Position numbers and translations under genes: made by a program. Below the pieces are notes generated by a model, which was not told the origin of the DNA, searched no databases, and saw only the letters and a program-made list of their open reading frames with translations. This document shows positions 33,313 through 48,975 of a DNA stretch of 64,000 nt, in pieces. Position 1 is the stretch's first letter, and the number at the start of each line of letters is the position of its first letter. Origin of the DNA: Uranotaenia lowii (taxonomy: Eukaryota > Arthropoda > Insecta > Diptera > Culicidae); NCBI RefSeq assembly GCF_029784155.1, contig NC_073691.1, positions 66,594,839 to 66,658,838 on the forward strand, given 5' to 3'.

Positions 33313-36045
33313 AAATCTTTTATTTATTTCTTTGGTTTAAATTACCGTACAGACTGATAACATTAAAAACTACGAATTTCTGCTTAAACCTAATTTAAAA
33401 CGACGTTTGCACATATTAAAATTAAACAAATCATACACTATATTAAAAAGTTCACAACACTTGTCAATAGGGTGGTTTTGGCCATAGGCAGTACGGTGGT
33501 GAGGAATTTTAAAAAACTGACGTTGTCGGAGTGATCTCGTTGGTACATAAATGTTAACACGTTGTAGAATTTAAGCACAGTCAATACGGTTGGTCTATGT
33601 GTCGAATATAAAACCTTGCTGCAGCTCGATGCGACGCGTTTCGAGTGAGGTTAGGCATATCAGTGCACAGTTTCCCTCACACGGCGGTAGTTGGATCGAG
33701 TCTTTCCAGGGAAGACGCCGTAGAGCGTATCTTAAGCGGACGGTGTACTCCATGACGCTACGTACTGATGCACAGTATATGGCTTTCAATGCGTAAACGT
33801 CATCAAAATCCTTGGTGTTGCGACGCAGGAATCCGAGAGCAGCGAATCCTTTTGCAGAAGTAAGCGCGACATGTTCAGCAAATGTGAGCCTGTTGTCGAT
33901 CTTCACTCCGAGGTCGAGAATAGACTTCATGCTCTCCAGCCTTACTCCATCTAGTTGATAGTCAAAAAGGATCGATCTTCTTGCACGAGAATAGTTTATA
34001 ACCTTGCACTTCTTCGCATTTGCTAGCATTCCTTTTAAGCGGCACCACTCATCTAGTCTAGCGATGTCAGCTTGAAGGGCCAAACAGTCGACAGTGTTAT
34101 GATTTTTTTTTTTAATTGCGACCCAGAGATGGGTCTTGACTCAAACATTCAGTCAGCGAAACTTTTTTTTTTTTGTAGAGAAATGAATCCAACTTAGATG
34201 AAATTTCAGGGACTAGATAAGAGAAAATCGATGTTGAAACACATGCGAAAAAAATTCGCCTTGTCTCCCGGTGAGACTTGAACCCACATCTTGCGCCTCT
34301 CCGGAGCCCATGTATTAACATTCTACTACAGGAGACCAACCTGGCGTATGAATATTATACTTGTTGAGTGTCGATGTCTATCGGAATGAAGGGAATAGTT
34401 CTCCCATGTGATCATAATCATTTTTCTTGGTCTATTTCTATTCCCATCATTTCATCTTACGGTAGTTGGAATCAAGTTTGGACATTTTTAGGCACGGCAA
34501 GATTTGCATTGCCTTCTCATATCCTGCACGGGTTGTCAGTTATGATGAGAAATGATGCGTTTGCCGTATTTGGATATCCAGCCAATTTCGGTGTTTGGCA
34601 CCGCCTTATTTCTATTTTTTTTTAAATTGCGACCCAGAGATGGGTCTTGACTCAAACATTCAGTCAGCAAAACTTTTTTTTTGTAGAGAAATGAATCATT
34701 CCGATAGACATCGACACTCAACCAGTATAATATTCATACGCCAGGTTGGTCTCCTGTAGTAGAATGTTAATACATGGGCCCCGGAGAGGCGCAAGATGTG
34801 GGTTCAAGTCTCACCGGGAGACAAGGCGAATTTTTTTCGCATGTGTTTCAACATCGATTTTCTCTTATCTAGTCCCTGAAATTTCATCTAAGTTGGATTC
34901 ATTTCTCTACAAAAAAAGTGTTATGAATCTTCCGGAAAATCTTCAGACCATCGGCGTAGAAGAGTGAATCGGACTGAAGTGTTGAGAACAGGTCATTCAC
35001 GAAGACTATAAACAGCAGAGGTCCGAGGTGGCTCCCCTGAGGAACTCCAGACGGTGTGGCGAACATTCGTGAGCGCATGTTTTGTATTATGGTGGAAGCC
35101 TGATGGTAACCGACGCAATGACGTATGACGCAATCCACTCGAGTGCCCAAGCCGGGAATTCTATTCGATTCAACGTGCGGCACACGGTCGAATGCTTTGG
35201 CAAAGTCATTATAGACTGAATCCACCTGGCAACCTTTCTCCATGCTTTAATTTAGTGAACTTACGTAGCAAATCAAATTTGTAACTGTTGACCATTTCTT
35301 GACGAAACCATGTTGATATTCCCAGATCAAATGTTTAACAGCGGTATACATTCGCTCGTGCATCAGTGTTTCGAAGATCTTTGACATTGAATTTAAAATC
35401 GATATTGGCCGGTAGTTTTCCATGCTGTGAGCATTTCCGGATTTGTGTATCGGAGAAATAGCCGCAACTTTCCATGCATTAGGAAACGATCTTTCGGTTA
35501 CCGATCGACTAAGAATACTGCAAATCCGGGCGGATAAAGATGCAGCACAATGTTTCAGAAGAGCGGGAGGTATTTTATCTGGACCAGAACCTTTAGAAAG
35601 ATCGACTGTGAACAACTTTTCATAAATATCCTGTTCGGTGAAGGCAAATTTACAACGTAAGATTGCAACGATGCAAGGTAGTTGCAGTCTGCATCAATAT
35701 CAACAGAACAGTTCACATTTTGGAAAAAGTCCGCGAACAAATTGACCGATTCGGCTTGATTGGAGGCAGTGACACCATTGAAGTTTACATCTACGGGTAC
35801 GGGGACGTTATATTTTCTACCCTTGAAATGCTCCCAAAATGATGATGGATCTCGTTTGAGGGTTTCTGCGAGTCGAGAGATATGTTGTCGGTAGAGAAGG
35901 TCGTTTAGATGTTTGAATTCTTTTTCCAAGTACCTCAAGTGACATCTAAGAGCTTCTGTGCGGTTCTTGCTGAAGTTTTTGTGAACTTTACGAAGCTGGT
36001 TCCTTAGTCGCCTTAAATCGGAGTTCCACCAAGCGTTCTTTGTTT
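33313..36045 (-). pseudogene. Jockey/CR1-type retrotransposon ORF2 relic, split by a SINE pair
   Basis: On the minus strand, NSDLRRLRNQLRKVHKNFSK starts at about 36035, so the copy is 5-prime truncated just after the endonuclease. The RT continues through KGSGPDKIPPALLKH, ISPIHKSGNAHSMENYRPIS, YNDFAKAFDRVPH, SGVPQGSHLGPLLF and FYADGLKIF, where the second catalytic Asp of YADD has become Gly. The frame is interrupted by foreign DNA at 34108-34916 and resumes exactly: ...KIFRKIHN before, TVDCLALQADIARLDEWC after. The C-terminal part (LGVKIDNRLTFAEHV) runs to about 33595. An AAAT-type tail lies near 33320 (aaataaataaaag on the minus strand). Additional frame breaks occur near 35240 and 35600. 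Confidence 0.85.
34108..34916. mobile_element. Inverted pair of tRNA-derived SINEs inserted in the Jockey relic
   Basis: Arms 34176-34386 and 34697-34916 are inverted copies of one SINE. A directly repeated tail block (gcgacccagagatgggtctt) occurs at 34120 and 34630. The insertion is flanked by gtgttatga at about 34099-34107 and 34918-34926. In the right arm the tRNA region at 34750-34822 is 73 nt. It has seven paired acceptor positions (tctcctg with cgggaga), a 5-bp T stem around ttcaagt, and TA after the acceptor. The anticodon arm is degenerate. Confidence 0.85.
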
Positions 36046-36121
36046 TTTTTTTTGGAACGATTTGTACATTTTAAAGGTACATTTAGTTTTAAAATGGAAT
36101 ATAGTTTTACGTAAAATAAAA

Positions 36122-37240
36122 ATAAGGGCGGATTCCACGCTTTCGGCAGCCTGCAGAGATTCTCAATCTGTCGAAACTAACGCAGCAGCAACCGAAACAT
36201 AATCGCATCTACCAAAATCAACTCACCATCTATTCATCGACTTCAAAGCCGCATACGACACGATCGACCGTAACGAGCTATGGAAAATCATGGACGAGAA
36301 CGGCTTTTCCGGGAAGCTGATCAGACGGATCAAGGCGACGATTGATTGAACGCAATGCTGTGTGCGGATTTCGGGTGAATTGTCGAGTTCATTCGAATCG
36401 CGCAGGGGGCTTCGACAAGGTGATGGTCTATCCTGCATGATGTTCAACGTGGCGCTAGATGGTGTTATTCTACCGCAATCTACCGCAAAATGAAACGCGA
36501 AGCAGGAAGAATTGGGTTGATGATCAATACGTCCAATACGAAGTACATGCTGGCCTGCGGATCCCAGACCGACCGAACCCGCTTGTCCAGCAATAACAAG
36601 GTCACGATCGACGGCGACGAGCTGGAGATAGTCGAAGACTTTGTCTATCTCGGCTCACTGGTGACCGCAGACAATGACATCAGCCGTGAGATCCGGAGGC
36701 GAACTATCAGCGGAAGTCGTGCCTATTATGGACTCCACAAGCAACTGCGGTCGAAAAGACTTAGCCCTCGCACGAAGTGTAACCTGTATATGACGCTCAT
36801 TAGACCGGTTGTTCTCTACGGGCACGAGACATGGATATTGCTCGAGGAGGACCTGCGTACACTCGGAGTATTCGAGCGACGAGTGTTGAGAACCATCTTT
36901 GGTGGCGTACAGGAGGACGGAGTGTGGAGGCGAAGGATGAACCACGAGCTCGCGCGACTCTACGGCGAACCCAGTATTCAGAAGGTGGTGAAGGCTGGCC
37001 GGATACGCTGGGCGGGACATTTTGCAAGAATGCCGGACGACTGTCCTGCAAAACAGGTGTTCGCTACGAATCCGGTAGGAACAAGACGAGCGGGGGCGCA
37101 ACGAGCGAGATGGTTAGACCAAGTGGAGCGTAATCTGGCGAACGTGTAGTGTCCGAGAAATTGGAGAACGGTTGCCATGGACCGAGTGAATTTTAGGAAT
37201 TATGTTCGTCAAGTTGTGTCGTGAGACGGAATACTATATA
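36122..37240 (+). pseudogene. RTE-like retrotransposon relic lacking the catalytic RT block
   Basis: The RT starts with FIDFKAAYDTIDRNELW near 36237 and continues through GLRQGDGLSCMMFNVALDGV. It then jumps directly to KREAGRIGLMINTSNTKYM at 36490. The FADD-containing segment of roughly 40 residues that belongs between these is absent. An open 219-codon C-terminal frame (36490-37149) follows with VYLGSLVTADNDISREI, LYMTLIRPVVLYGHETW and RIRWAGHFARMPDD, typical of RTE-type polymerases. An AAAT-repeat tail lies at about 37237-37262. It cannot encode an active enzyme. Confidence 0.8.
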
Positions 37241-37262
37241 AATAAAAAAATAAATAAATAAG

Positions 37263-37405
37263 TGGAGATGGATTGGACACACGCTACGAAAAGATGAAAA
37301 CGAGATTTGCAGAGAGGCGCTAGATTGGAATCCAGAAGAACATCGAAGAAGAGGCAGACCCGGAAACTCGTGGCGGCGAAGCCTAGCCGCTGAAATTCGA
37401 ACTGT
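37263..37405 (+). mobile_element. C-terminal fragment of another RTE-like element
   Basis: It encodes WRWIGHTLRKDENEICREAL and RRRGRPGNSWRRSLAAEIRTV, almost identical to the minus-strand copy at 60285-60440. It starts directly after an A/T-rich tail and stops in a Jockey fragment, so it is a truncated piece between other elements. Confidence 0.75.
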
Positions 37406-38100
37406 TTGGATTCTCAGGAAATGCTAGAAAACTTATGGATTCATACCTGTCCAACAGACAACAGCTTGTGAAAATTAATTTCCAGAAAAGCAAAATCATG
37501 TCTATTAAATATGGAATGCCTCAAGGTTCCATTCTGGGACCTTTGTTTTTCATCATGTACATAAATGATATCTTTTCCCTTTCTTTGAAATGTAAATTAC
37601 AGCTTTTTGCAGATGACGCATCTCTGCTTTATGTAGTTGAAAACCTCGACTTGCTGAAAGAATATATTTCGCATGACATGCATATCTTAATATGTATATT
37701 TCTTTAATCAAAACCATATAGCATTAAATTTGAAAAACAAACAAACTTCATCTTATATAACCTACATAAAAAATCTGATAAAATTCCAATTTCTGTTAAT
37801 GATATAGCTAATGAACAAGTTTCTAAAGTCAAATATCTCGGATTACTGATTGATGAAAATCTACGCTGGAACAATCACATATTTCAAGTAAGCTCCAAAG
37901 TCACCACATTCATATTCGCCCTGAAGAAAATACGACATCTTATTTCTGAAAATGCAGCATGGAAAATATATAACGCTTATTTACACCCGTACTTTGCGTA
38001 TATGAATAGTATTTGGGGATGTGCAGCTTCTGTACATCTGAAACTTCTTTCAACGTTACAACGTTTTCAACGTTTATTTCAACTGAAAAAAGTTTATGAT
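37406..38100 (+). pseudogene. Jockey-clade RT fragment
   Basis: GFSGNARKLMDSYLSNRQQL leads into YGMPQGSILGPLFFIMYIND and the catalytic block LQLFADDASLLY, which is intact. After a frameshift near 37707, homology continues with VSKVKYLGLLIDENLRWNNH and YNAYLHPYFAYMNSIWGCA to about 38090. The 5-prime part and tail are missing. The family differs from the minus-strand Jockey/CR1 relic next door. Confidence 0.8.
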
Positions 38101-42252
<4,152 letters not shown>

Positions 42253-42267
42253 GATAATGATAAATGA

Positions 42268-42352
42268 AAAAAAAATCACCTCGACCAGGAATCGAACTCG
42301 AGCCTACTGATTACCTCTCCGACATCTAACCAATAGGCCAAATCGTCAGACG
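42268..42352 (-). mobile_element. tRNA-derived SINE-like sequence beside the (AT)n tract
   Basis: The minus strand reads tggcctattggttagatg (A box), then gagttcgattcctgg (B box), then a T run. Strong promoter boxes and a T-run terminator make it tRNA-derived. It does not form a convincing cloverleaf, and its promoter half is all that can be delimited. Confidence 0.6.
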
Positions 42353-44292
42353 ATACAAGTTAAGCTGTAGCTCTATTACTCAGTTGACTTCATCGAGTCG
42401 AATTCGCTGCTAGATTCCCCGGCAGAAAACGCTCATTATGCCTTCATTAATGGTGCTCATACTGCCTCGGTGGGTTTCTCGTTATGCCTCTACAGTGACT
42501 GGTTTTCAGCTTTCGGCAAAAAATTTTAAAATGCATTTTTAAACGTTTTTATCTACTTTTTAAAGTTTCATCCAATTAGGCCATAGACTATTTGAGTGTC
42601 TGAACACGAAACAATGATGTAATTCACATATTACAGCTGTTCTCTTTGGTTAAATAAGCGTTTTGCTTAAGGTGGCCATTATGCCCTCATCTCCCCTACA
42701 CATGTATATTTCTGGCCCTATATGAAATGTGTTCTTAAATATTAAAAAAAATGTTAAACATGTTTGAATTATTGCCAGTGAATATCTTCTAAGGGAACGA
42801 CACAGAAGGAGGTAAGACAGCAGTAAGATCTTTGACAGAGCAGAAGTTTCGTATTCGGCATGAAGCGCGGTCGAGCGGAAGAATTTAACAAGAACTAGTT
42901 TCATTTTTTCCGGCACCGTTTTCACAATTCTTCTCGCTAAAGCCATCCATCTTCTAATGGCGCTCCCGGGCGTTTTACAAAAGCATTGGCAGTTCAACTA
43001 GTTTATCAACTTTAGTTAGTTGAATATTTTTATTCTGTGCAAAAGCTCCCATCCGATGCTAACGACGATGACGACGACGACTACAACTGGGCGAGCGTCC
43101 ATTCACTCCCGTTTAACTTTTGACTGACTGGGAAGTAAAATGAAAACTGCGGTTTCCAGTTAGTGGATTTGCGAGCGACAGCCAGCTGTCCAGAACTGAA
43201 TTGAAATGCTAACCATTCTAAAATAACAAAAGGATGTGGTTTGTTCAAAGCGAAAACAGAGGCACACGGGTTCGATTCTATGTTTCGGTACAAACAAATG
43301 ATTTTGAGTACTGAAGAGAAAAAAAAACTGAGTTTTAATTTGACTGGTTTGCAAATTGGAAAAAAGTCTTTTTCAAAGTAGAATTAAGTTTACGGGTTTA
43401 GCAATCACGAAAATGTTTAATACTTCCTTTTATTTGTTTGTGATTGCAGTTTCGAATATTATTTCTTGGGGCTGTAGATCATGTGAGTGGAATTTTTTTA
43501 TTATCTGACGAGTTTACACCGGGGGTCTTCCGATTTTCCCCAGAATTGAAATTTCGATTCATTTTTATGACCTTAAAAACAGGTATTTTTCAGATTTCTA
43601 AAATTTCTATTTTTCAAGTTGCATTTGGTTAGATTTTGTTTGGTAAAAAAACATATTTCAAGGCTACATTACTCTGTTATTTTCCAACCAAAATCATAAA
43701 ATAGCGCATCGAAACGCATTAATTTTTTTTTAACTTTTCAAAGAAATTATTTTAAAAAAATTAAGTCATGACCTTTTATATAAAAATTGAAAATCAGGAA
43801 AAATACATGTGTTTTTAAGTCGTGAATATTAATCAATTTTTCAATTTTGGGGAAGTTCTGAAGATCGCCGTTGCAAATTGTCAGAAAATAAAAAAATGCT
43901 GTTGAGTTAAATTTTAATTTTTCTGGAATTTTTAAAGGGCTTAAAAAGTTTCCAACCTCGGCACGTATATTTCATTATATTAAAAAAGGGCAAATTTATG
44001 TGAGGTGTGATGTACATTCTTGTTACTTGTTTTGTATTTCTTGAAAAATTTCTTCCTATGAAATGCAATGAAATTTAAATATATATGGGTCCGAATCTCG
44101 GTTTGGTTTTTCATTCTGCTCTCTCAAAATGGTTTTATTTATTCGGATTGCCAAGTGAAACAAATGGTGTGTACCTATTTGAGAAAAACATGTTTTCCAC
44201 AGAAACAACAATACATTTTAAAAGAAACTGAAAAACTCTGAATAAAAGTACAAATTATTTATTTAGGGCCATATATAAATCAGCCCTTAATC
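42353..44292. other. Intron sequence, nothing firm
   Basis: A less AT-rich part at about 42790-43290 contains a short gac repeat (gacgatgacgacgacgac, near 43065). Both strands hold only short frames without recognisable domains. Confidence 0.35.
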
Positions 44293-45943
44293 CAGTGGTT
44301 TTCAAACTTTTTTCACTCACCGCCCCCTTTTGCAAAATTTTCAAGTACAACGCCCCCTGAGCAAATTTTCAGAGAATCTATTTAAAAAATAAAAATCTGG
44401 ATAGTTGAAAAACCATTAGCTTTTAGCTTGTTGTTGAAGTAAGGCTTAATTCAAAACTCACTCAAATTTATATAAAGCCTTCAGAGTCAAAGGGATAGGG
44501 GGTATTATTAAAATGGTCAGAACGTACCCGAGCCGGACATATTCGTGATATTCTATCTAAAAACCTGGCAAATTCCAGACATTTGATTAAAACTGTCAAC
44601 CAAAAACCCAAGTAATATCCAGGAAAATTCTATCAAAACCCAGGAATTTCATAACAAAAAATCAAAAAAAAAAGTTGAGGAAAAATTTTCTGTCATAATT
44701 TATCTACAGTTTTTAATCGTATTTTAGGCATTCAAAAAACTTTCCATGATTATTTCCATAAAATTCCATAAATGAAAATATGAACAACACAATTTGTTTT
44801 TATCTGGTTGTTTTGGCAAATAAAGTGAATAATTCCAAGCGAAATCCGGGCAACCTGGCCGGACCGAACTTTTGTCGATTTTTTCATGAAATGTCCGAGC
44901 CAACCCGGATAAAACCGGGTAATCTGGTAACCTTAACTTATACCCTTTTGGCTCCAAGGAGCTTCAAACCTACAGTAAATACTTAATTCTATGTAAAATT
45001 TCCTGGACACTTACTCAAACGGATTAATTAGTTTGATTTAAAATCATTTATCTTAAATTTTGGTAAACAAATTTTTCTATTCACCATTAATTTGCATAAG
45101 TTTTGAAGACTAAATTGCCTTATTGAATACAAATTAAATCTGGTCAAGCTGGTAAAATAACGTAAGAAAAGAATTACATCTTGCTATCTGAATCTGAGTG
45201 TTGTTCAAAGTTATGCAGCATTTACGGATCTTAAAGTTTAAATTAGATTCTAATAACTTAATCCAGGCAATGTTAGTGATAACCGAAAAGATTTAAAGTT
45301 TATACATGGCAAATGGCACAATTGATTTTATTGAATCAATTGAAATAGAGATGAACAAATTGGAACTAAAAATAAATGTTCTCTAATCTAAAATAATTCT
45401 TACATATTTTCTTTCAAAAAAATCTATCACTAAATCACAGAAAACGCCTTTTTTATACAGAGTTTTTCGAAGGTATTTTCTGTTATGGAGATTTTTTTAG
45501 ACAATACATTTTAAAGATTATCAAGCATTGCCATCTAAAATTATTCTTATTTAAGTATAATCCAAAATTATATTACCAAACAAGATCAACATGTAGAGCG
45601 TATACAAAATCAGTGAAAATATAAAAAAAAACCTATAAGTTACATTTAAAAATAAATATTGAGATTCTGGAACAAGAATTTACGTGTAGCTCTGTGAAAT
45701 CATAGATATTTTAGTCTTCAACCTGATATTTAATTTTGTAACGTAATATCATTTTTTGCATCGAACTTACTCATTTTTATTCCTAAACTACGTTGTTTCG
45801 TTATTTGTGAAAATGTGAATTTCGACCTCACTGCCCCCCTGAGCTCTTCCAACGCCCCCCAAATTTCAACATTGAGCTCACCGCCCCCCTGGAAGCGCTC
45901 AACGCCCCCAGGGGGGCGGTAGGGACCACTTTGAAAACCACTG
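44293..45943. mobile_element. Non-autonomous hAT element with perfect 8-bp target-site duplication
   Basis: The duplication ccttaatc lies at 44285-44292 and 45944-45951. The termini are cagtggttttcaaact at the left and the near-complement agtttt/ttgaaaaccactg at the right. Subterminal CGCCCCC motifs cluster at both ends: 44321 and 44351 at the left; 45832, 45852, 45882, 45903 and inverted at 45911 at the right. This is typical of hAT transposase-binding arrays. There is no transposase frame. It contains a nested short repeat at 44557-44936. Its right end lies 42 bp from a lipase exon. Confidence 0.9.
44557..44936 (-). mobile_element. Short non-coding repeat nested in the hAT element
   Basis: The minus strand starts aaggttaccagattacccgg at 44936 and ends ttgccaggttttta near 44557. 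It corresponds in order and sequence to 27659-28075 on the other strand. Boundaries are approximate. Confidence 0.65.
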
Positions 45944-45985
45944 CCTTAATCAATCCGAACTTTGTAGTTACTAAGGAAAACTTAC

Positions 45986-46115
45986 GGAAATAGTCCAATA
46001 TGCCATCCTGCCTTCCAGTGACTTGATCGTCCTTTCCAACCTTGCTGGCTGTCACTTTCCCGGACTGCTCGTCGTAGTGAATTTTATAGTTGACACCATT
46101 TCCAGTGACATATTT
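45986..46115 (-). CDS. Lipase, upstream coding exon
   Basis: This 130-nt minus-strand exon encodes KYVTGNGVNYKIHYDEQSGK and then VTASKVGKDDQVTGRQDGIL-DYF. The acceptor is ttcttacag ending at 46116 after a long pyrimidine tract (ctttttctcctcgg). The donor is gtaagttttcc at 45985. It is open, leaves in phase 1 and joins exon 2380-2524 in frame. The composition is balanced, unlike the surrounding AT-rich DNA. I do not recognise a domain in these 43 residues; the link to the lipase rests on strand, splice sites and phase. There is no start Met or signal peptide, so more 5-prime exons are needed. A different gene cannot be excluded. Confidence 0.7.
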
Positions 46116-47433
46116 CTGTAAGAAGCCGAGGAGAAAAAGAAAAGAAGCAATAGTGAAAAAGAAGCAAATGGCAACATTTACTCGGAACGAGCTAAAATTA
46201 TTAATCTGAATTTTTAATAAAGATCGGATTATGTCAGCGACTGGCGAAAACCGAGAGCCAAGCCGAGGAAACTATCGCAAAACTTTCATCTTCCTATAAT
46301 AGGGGTTAGTGTGATATTTTTTCGCTTGCTACAAACTTCATTCTCCGGGCCGGGAGATGTGAAGCGGAATAAAGACCGTGATGGTCAAGGAATGTTCAGG
46401 GATTTATGAGATTGCCACCGTTAGGCAGCAGTGAAGACTTAGAGAAAGAAACCGGTTTCGGAATGTCGTCCTCCTCCCCGACTTAGTCGGTCCAGCTAAT
46501 AATTCCATTGTAGGTACGACACGGCTATTAAGGAATTGCTTGTGTTGAGCTACCGTTAAATGATATATTGCACTAACAATGGATCGTTTCTCGCCATTCT
46601 TCGCCAAGTCCCTCGTTGCTGGAATGGAACTCGTGTCCGTGCATAGAAAAGAAAAGACATTCACCTGTTGGATGAAGCCGTTTCTACTTTTCTAACAAGG
46701 GTGAGAAGGAGACGTCAACTAAATCCTTATTATTGATAGTCAACGGTTTGTTTCGTATAGCATTTTTTCAATGTGTTGAGAATTGTACCAGACTTGAATA
46801 AAAAAGGACTTTAGATTCCGCTATTCAAAGAAATCTTTAAAGGAACAACTTTTTGATTGTTTTGTTATAACTTTTGGTTTCTTTAAATCATAAAATTATC
46901 TTGAAAATGTATAAGTCAAAAAAGTGGACTCTTTTTTAATTTTTTTTTTATATTACAAGTGGCCGTCTCCATTTACCCATCCTGTCTGTCGTACCCGACA
47001 TATTCCTATATATTTTCTTTATTGTTAATAATTAATCAAAATAATTACTCATCTCAGACAGTTTGAGTAATGAAACTTAACAAGTTTTTCACCATAGAGG
47101 CACAAATTTACCTCAATTCCTCAAAGTTGACGTATTCTTGTAAATATTATGGCATGGTTATGCTTGGAGAAAAAGCATTCCAATTTTTTCCAATGGAAGA
47201 TGGAGAATCTTTCTTAAAAAACTAAGCATGATTTGGGTATTTCATTTAACCTAATTCGTCCCATATTTTTTTTACCCGTCCGAGTTCTTGAAGGGGGAAA
47301 TTTGAAACTCCCGACTAAAACCGCCATATTTCTCTTTTTCCTCCATTATACCTCAACCATCAACAATTCGTTTTAAAGTTATGTTGAGTCTAAGAAAAAA
47401 AAAATTAAAGAAAAGTGCATAAGAAAGTTCATG
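46116..47433. other. Upstream intron, less AT-rich to about 46720
   Basis: The stretch next to the exon (46130-46720) is less AT-rich and not visibly repetitive. Beyond it the DNA is AT-rich. No further lipase exon was recognised, including in the 86-codon minus-strand frame at 46404-46664. Confidence 0.4.
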
Positions 47434-48039
47434 CTCAGCTAACATGAAATTGTAATAGAAATGATGATCCAAATCGACTTTAAAGACATTTTCAATAACC
47501 TTCGTAAACACGACAAGCTTTGCCAAAACAAGTTGAATCGAATAGCAGTTTAGTCGATTCGTAATTATGCCTCCAAAAAGTTAAAAATATGCTTATTCGG
47601 CATTAACGATTTGAGCTATCTAAAAGTGAACTTAGTTACGATAACTGGGCGGTGCTTCAAATGACATTATCCGGTCTCTCCCTTTCTTCCTTTGACTGGT
47701 TCGTGATTAGAAAATCTCACATATAGAGCAATAGCCTGGATCAAATCAAGTGATGAGTTGGCACGGTGGTAGGATATCGGACAGCCAAATTTGGAAGACA
47801 GGAGTTCAAATCTTGGTCGAGGAATTTTTTTTTCGTTCTACTTAAATTACTTAAAATCGTTTATTTTGCGTTTTGTGGGTAAATCAAATCATTGGAATCC
47901 TATCATTGTAGATATATCGCCTCCACTTTTGTAGCTATATGCTATTTTGGTAAGTTTAATACAATTTCTTCATCCTTTATTTATATTTGTTTGAATATTT
48001 ATGTTAATCCTGCGATAAACATTCTTAAATAATTGCTGG
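47434..48039 (+). mobile_element. MITE copy B, uninterrupted, with tRNA-like segment
   Basis: About 606 bp matching copy A (23994-24235 plus 27218-27570, about 595 bp). It starts ctcagctaacatgaaatt and ends aattgctgga. The tRNA-like segment (gttggcacggtggtaggata, then gagttcaaatcttgg, then a T run) is at about 47757-47835. It provides the reference for the empty insertion site of the R1-type element. Confidence 0.82.
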
Positions 48040-48318
48040 ATATGTATATAATGCCCACAAGGATATTTTTTTAAATTATTTTTATGATCATGATCACTAG
48101 ACTAAGTTTTTTTTTTAATTTATCAATCTATGGGGTCTATAAAACTTCGTTTTGGTTCAAAACTCATACATGATTTTTTGCAGAAGTAACGTTAACATGA
48201 CTTGACTTGGAAGTTTGTATGGGAAAATTGAATATTTTTTGTTGAAAAATCAACATTATTTTTGAATCTTCTGTGGAACCAAGCCTCTTCATGGATTATG
48301 TGAAAATTTATAAATTTA
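48040..48318. other. AT-rich sequence, nothing recognised
   Basis: A short stretch (acttcgttttggttc, 48146-48160) recurs inverted near 51270. Confidence 0.35.
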
Positions 48319-48975
48319 CTAGCTGACCCGGTGTGCTTTGCAACCCTTTCTAGGAAAAAAAGTTAGTTCGGTTAAGTTACTACAATCAAAATTATCTTGT
48401 TTTTAAATTAAATTTCAACATTATTCAAAAACGAACTATTTTTAATGACATCAGCGCTTCTAGATTGTCTAGAGTCTCAACGTAACTTGAAAGTTTGGAG
48501 GTTGAAGAACCCAACCTTTAAAAAAAGTGGGATCTTCAATACAATAAATAAACCCTTTATACTAAAAAAAATACACTCATTTTGAAACGGGAAGAGTATT
48601 TAAATACAGGAAAATTTGAACATCATTAAAAAGTTTTTTTTTGTAAATACTAAGACATTTGTTTTGATAATAATTATAATTATAATTGGTATATCACATT
48701 TTTTTAATATGAAAGTATTCATTAAATAAAATGGGATGCGTCAATGAGTACAATATATCATCTTATTTTGTTTAAACTTATTTGCAAATTCGATTAATCA
48801 TCCCATTATATCAAAACGCTGACGTTTATAAATTTTTAACAAAAATCCTTCGAGGATTGTTAGAATTTTGCCATTTATTATTATTTTTTTAATTTGGTAT
48901 GGGAGCCTTCTTTTTTTGAATTCAGAGGGATTTAAAAGTATTATAGAAACAATTCCCGGTCTTGAATACGACTAT
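48319..48975 (+). repeat. Dispersed repeat with ctagctgacccggtg head, 5-prime part
   Basis: The head ctagctgacccggtgtgctt is shared with 52536 and, in part, 17360. The repeat resumes at 50426 after the nested element and ends near 50822 with an agacagacag tail, the same type of tail as at about 17320-17340. Confidence 0.65.

Noticed and set aside
34750..34822. A functional tRNA gene (acceptor and T stems pair perfectly)
   Set aside because: The anticodon arm does not fold, the sequence is present as an inverted duplicate with tails, and it lies inside a defined insertion. A tRNA-derived SINE explains it better.
46404..46664. Possible first lipase exon (Met start, 86 codons, right strand, just upstream)
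   Set aside because: No signal-peptide-like core at its start, no in-frame donor recognised, and no similarity to lipase N-termini.
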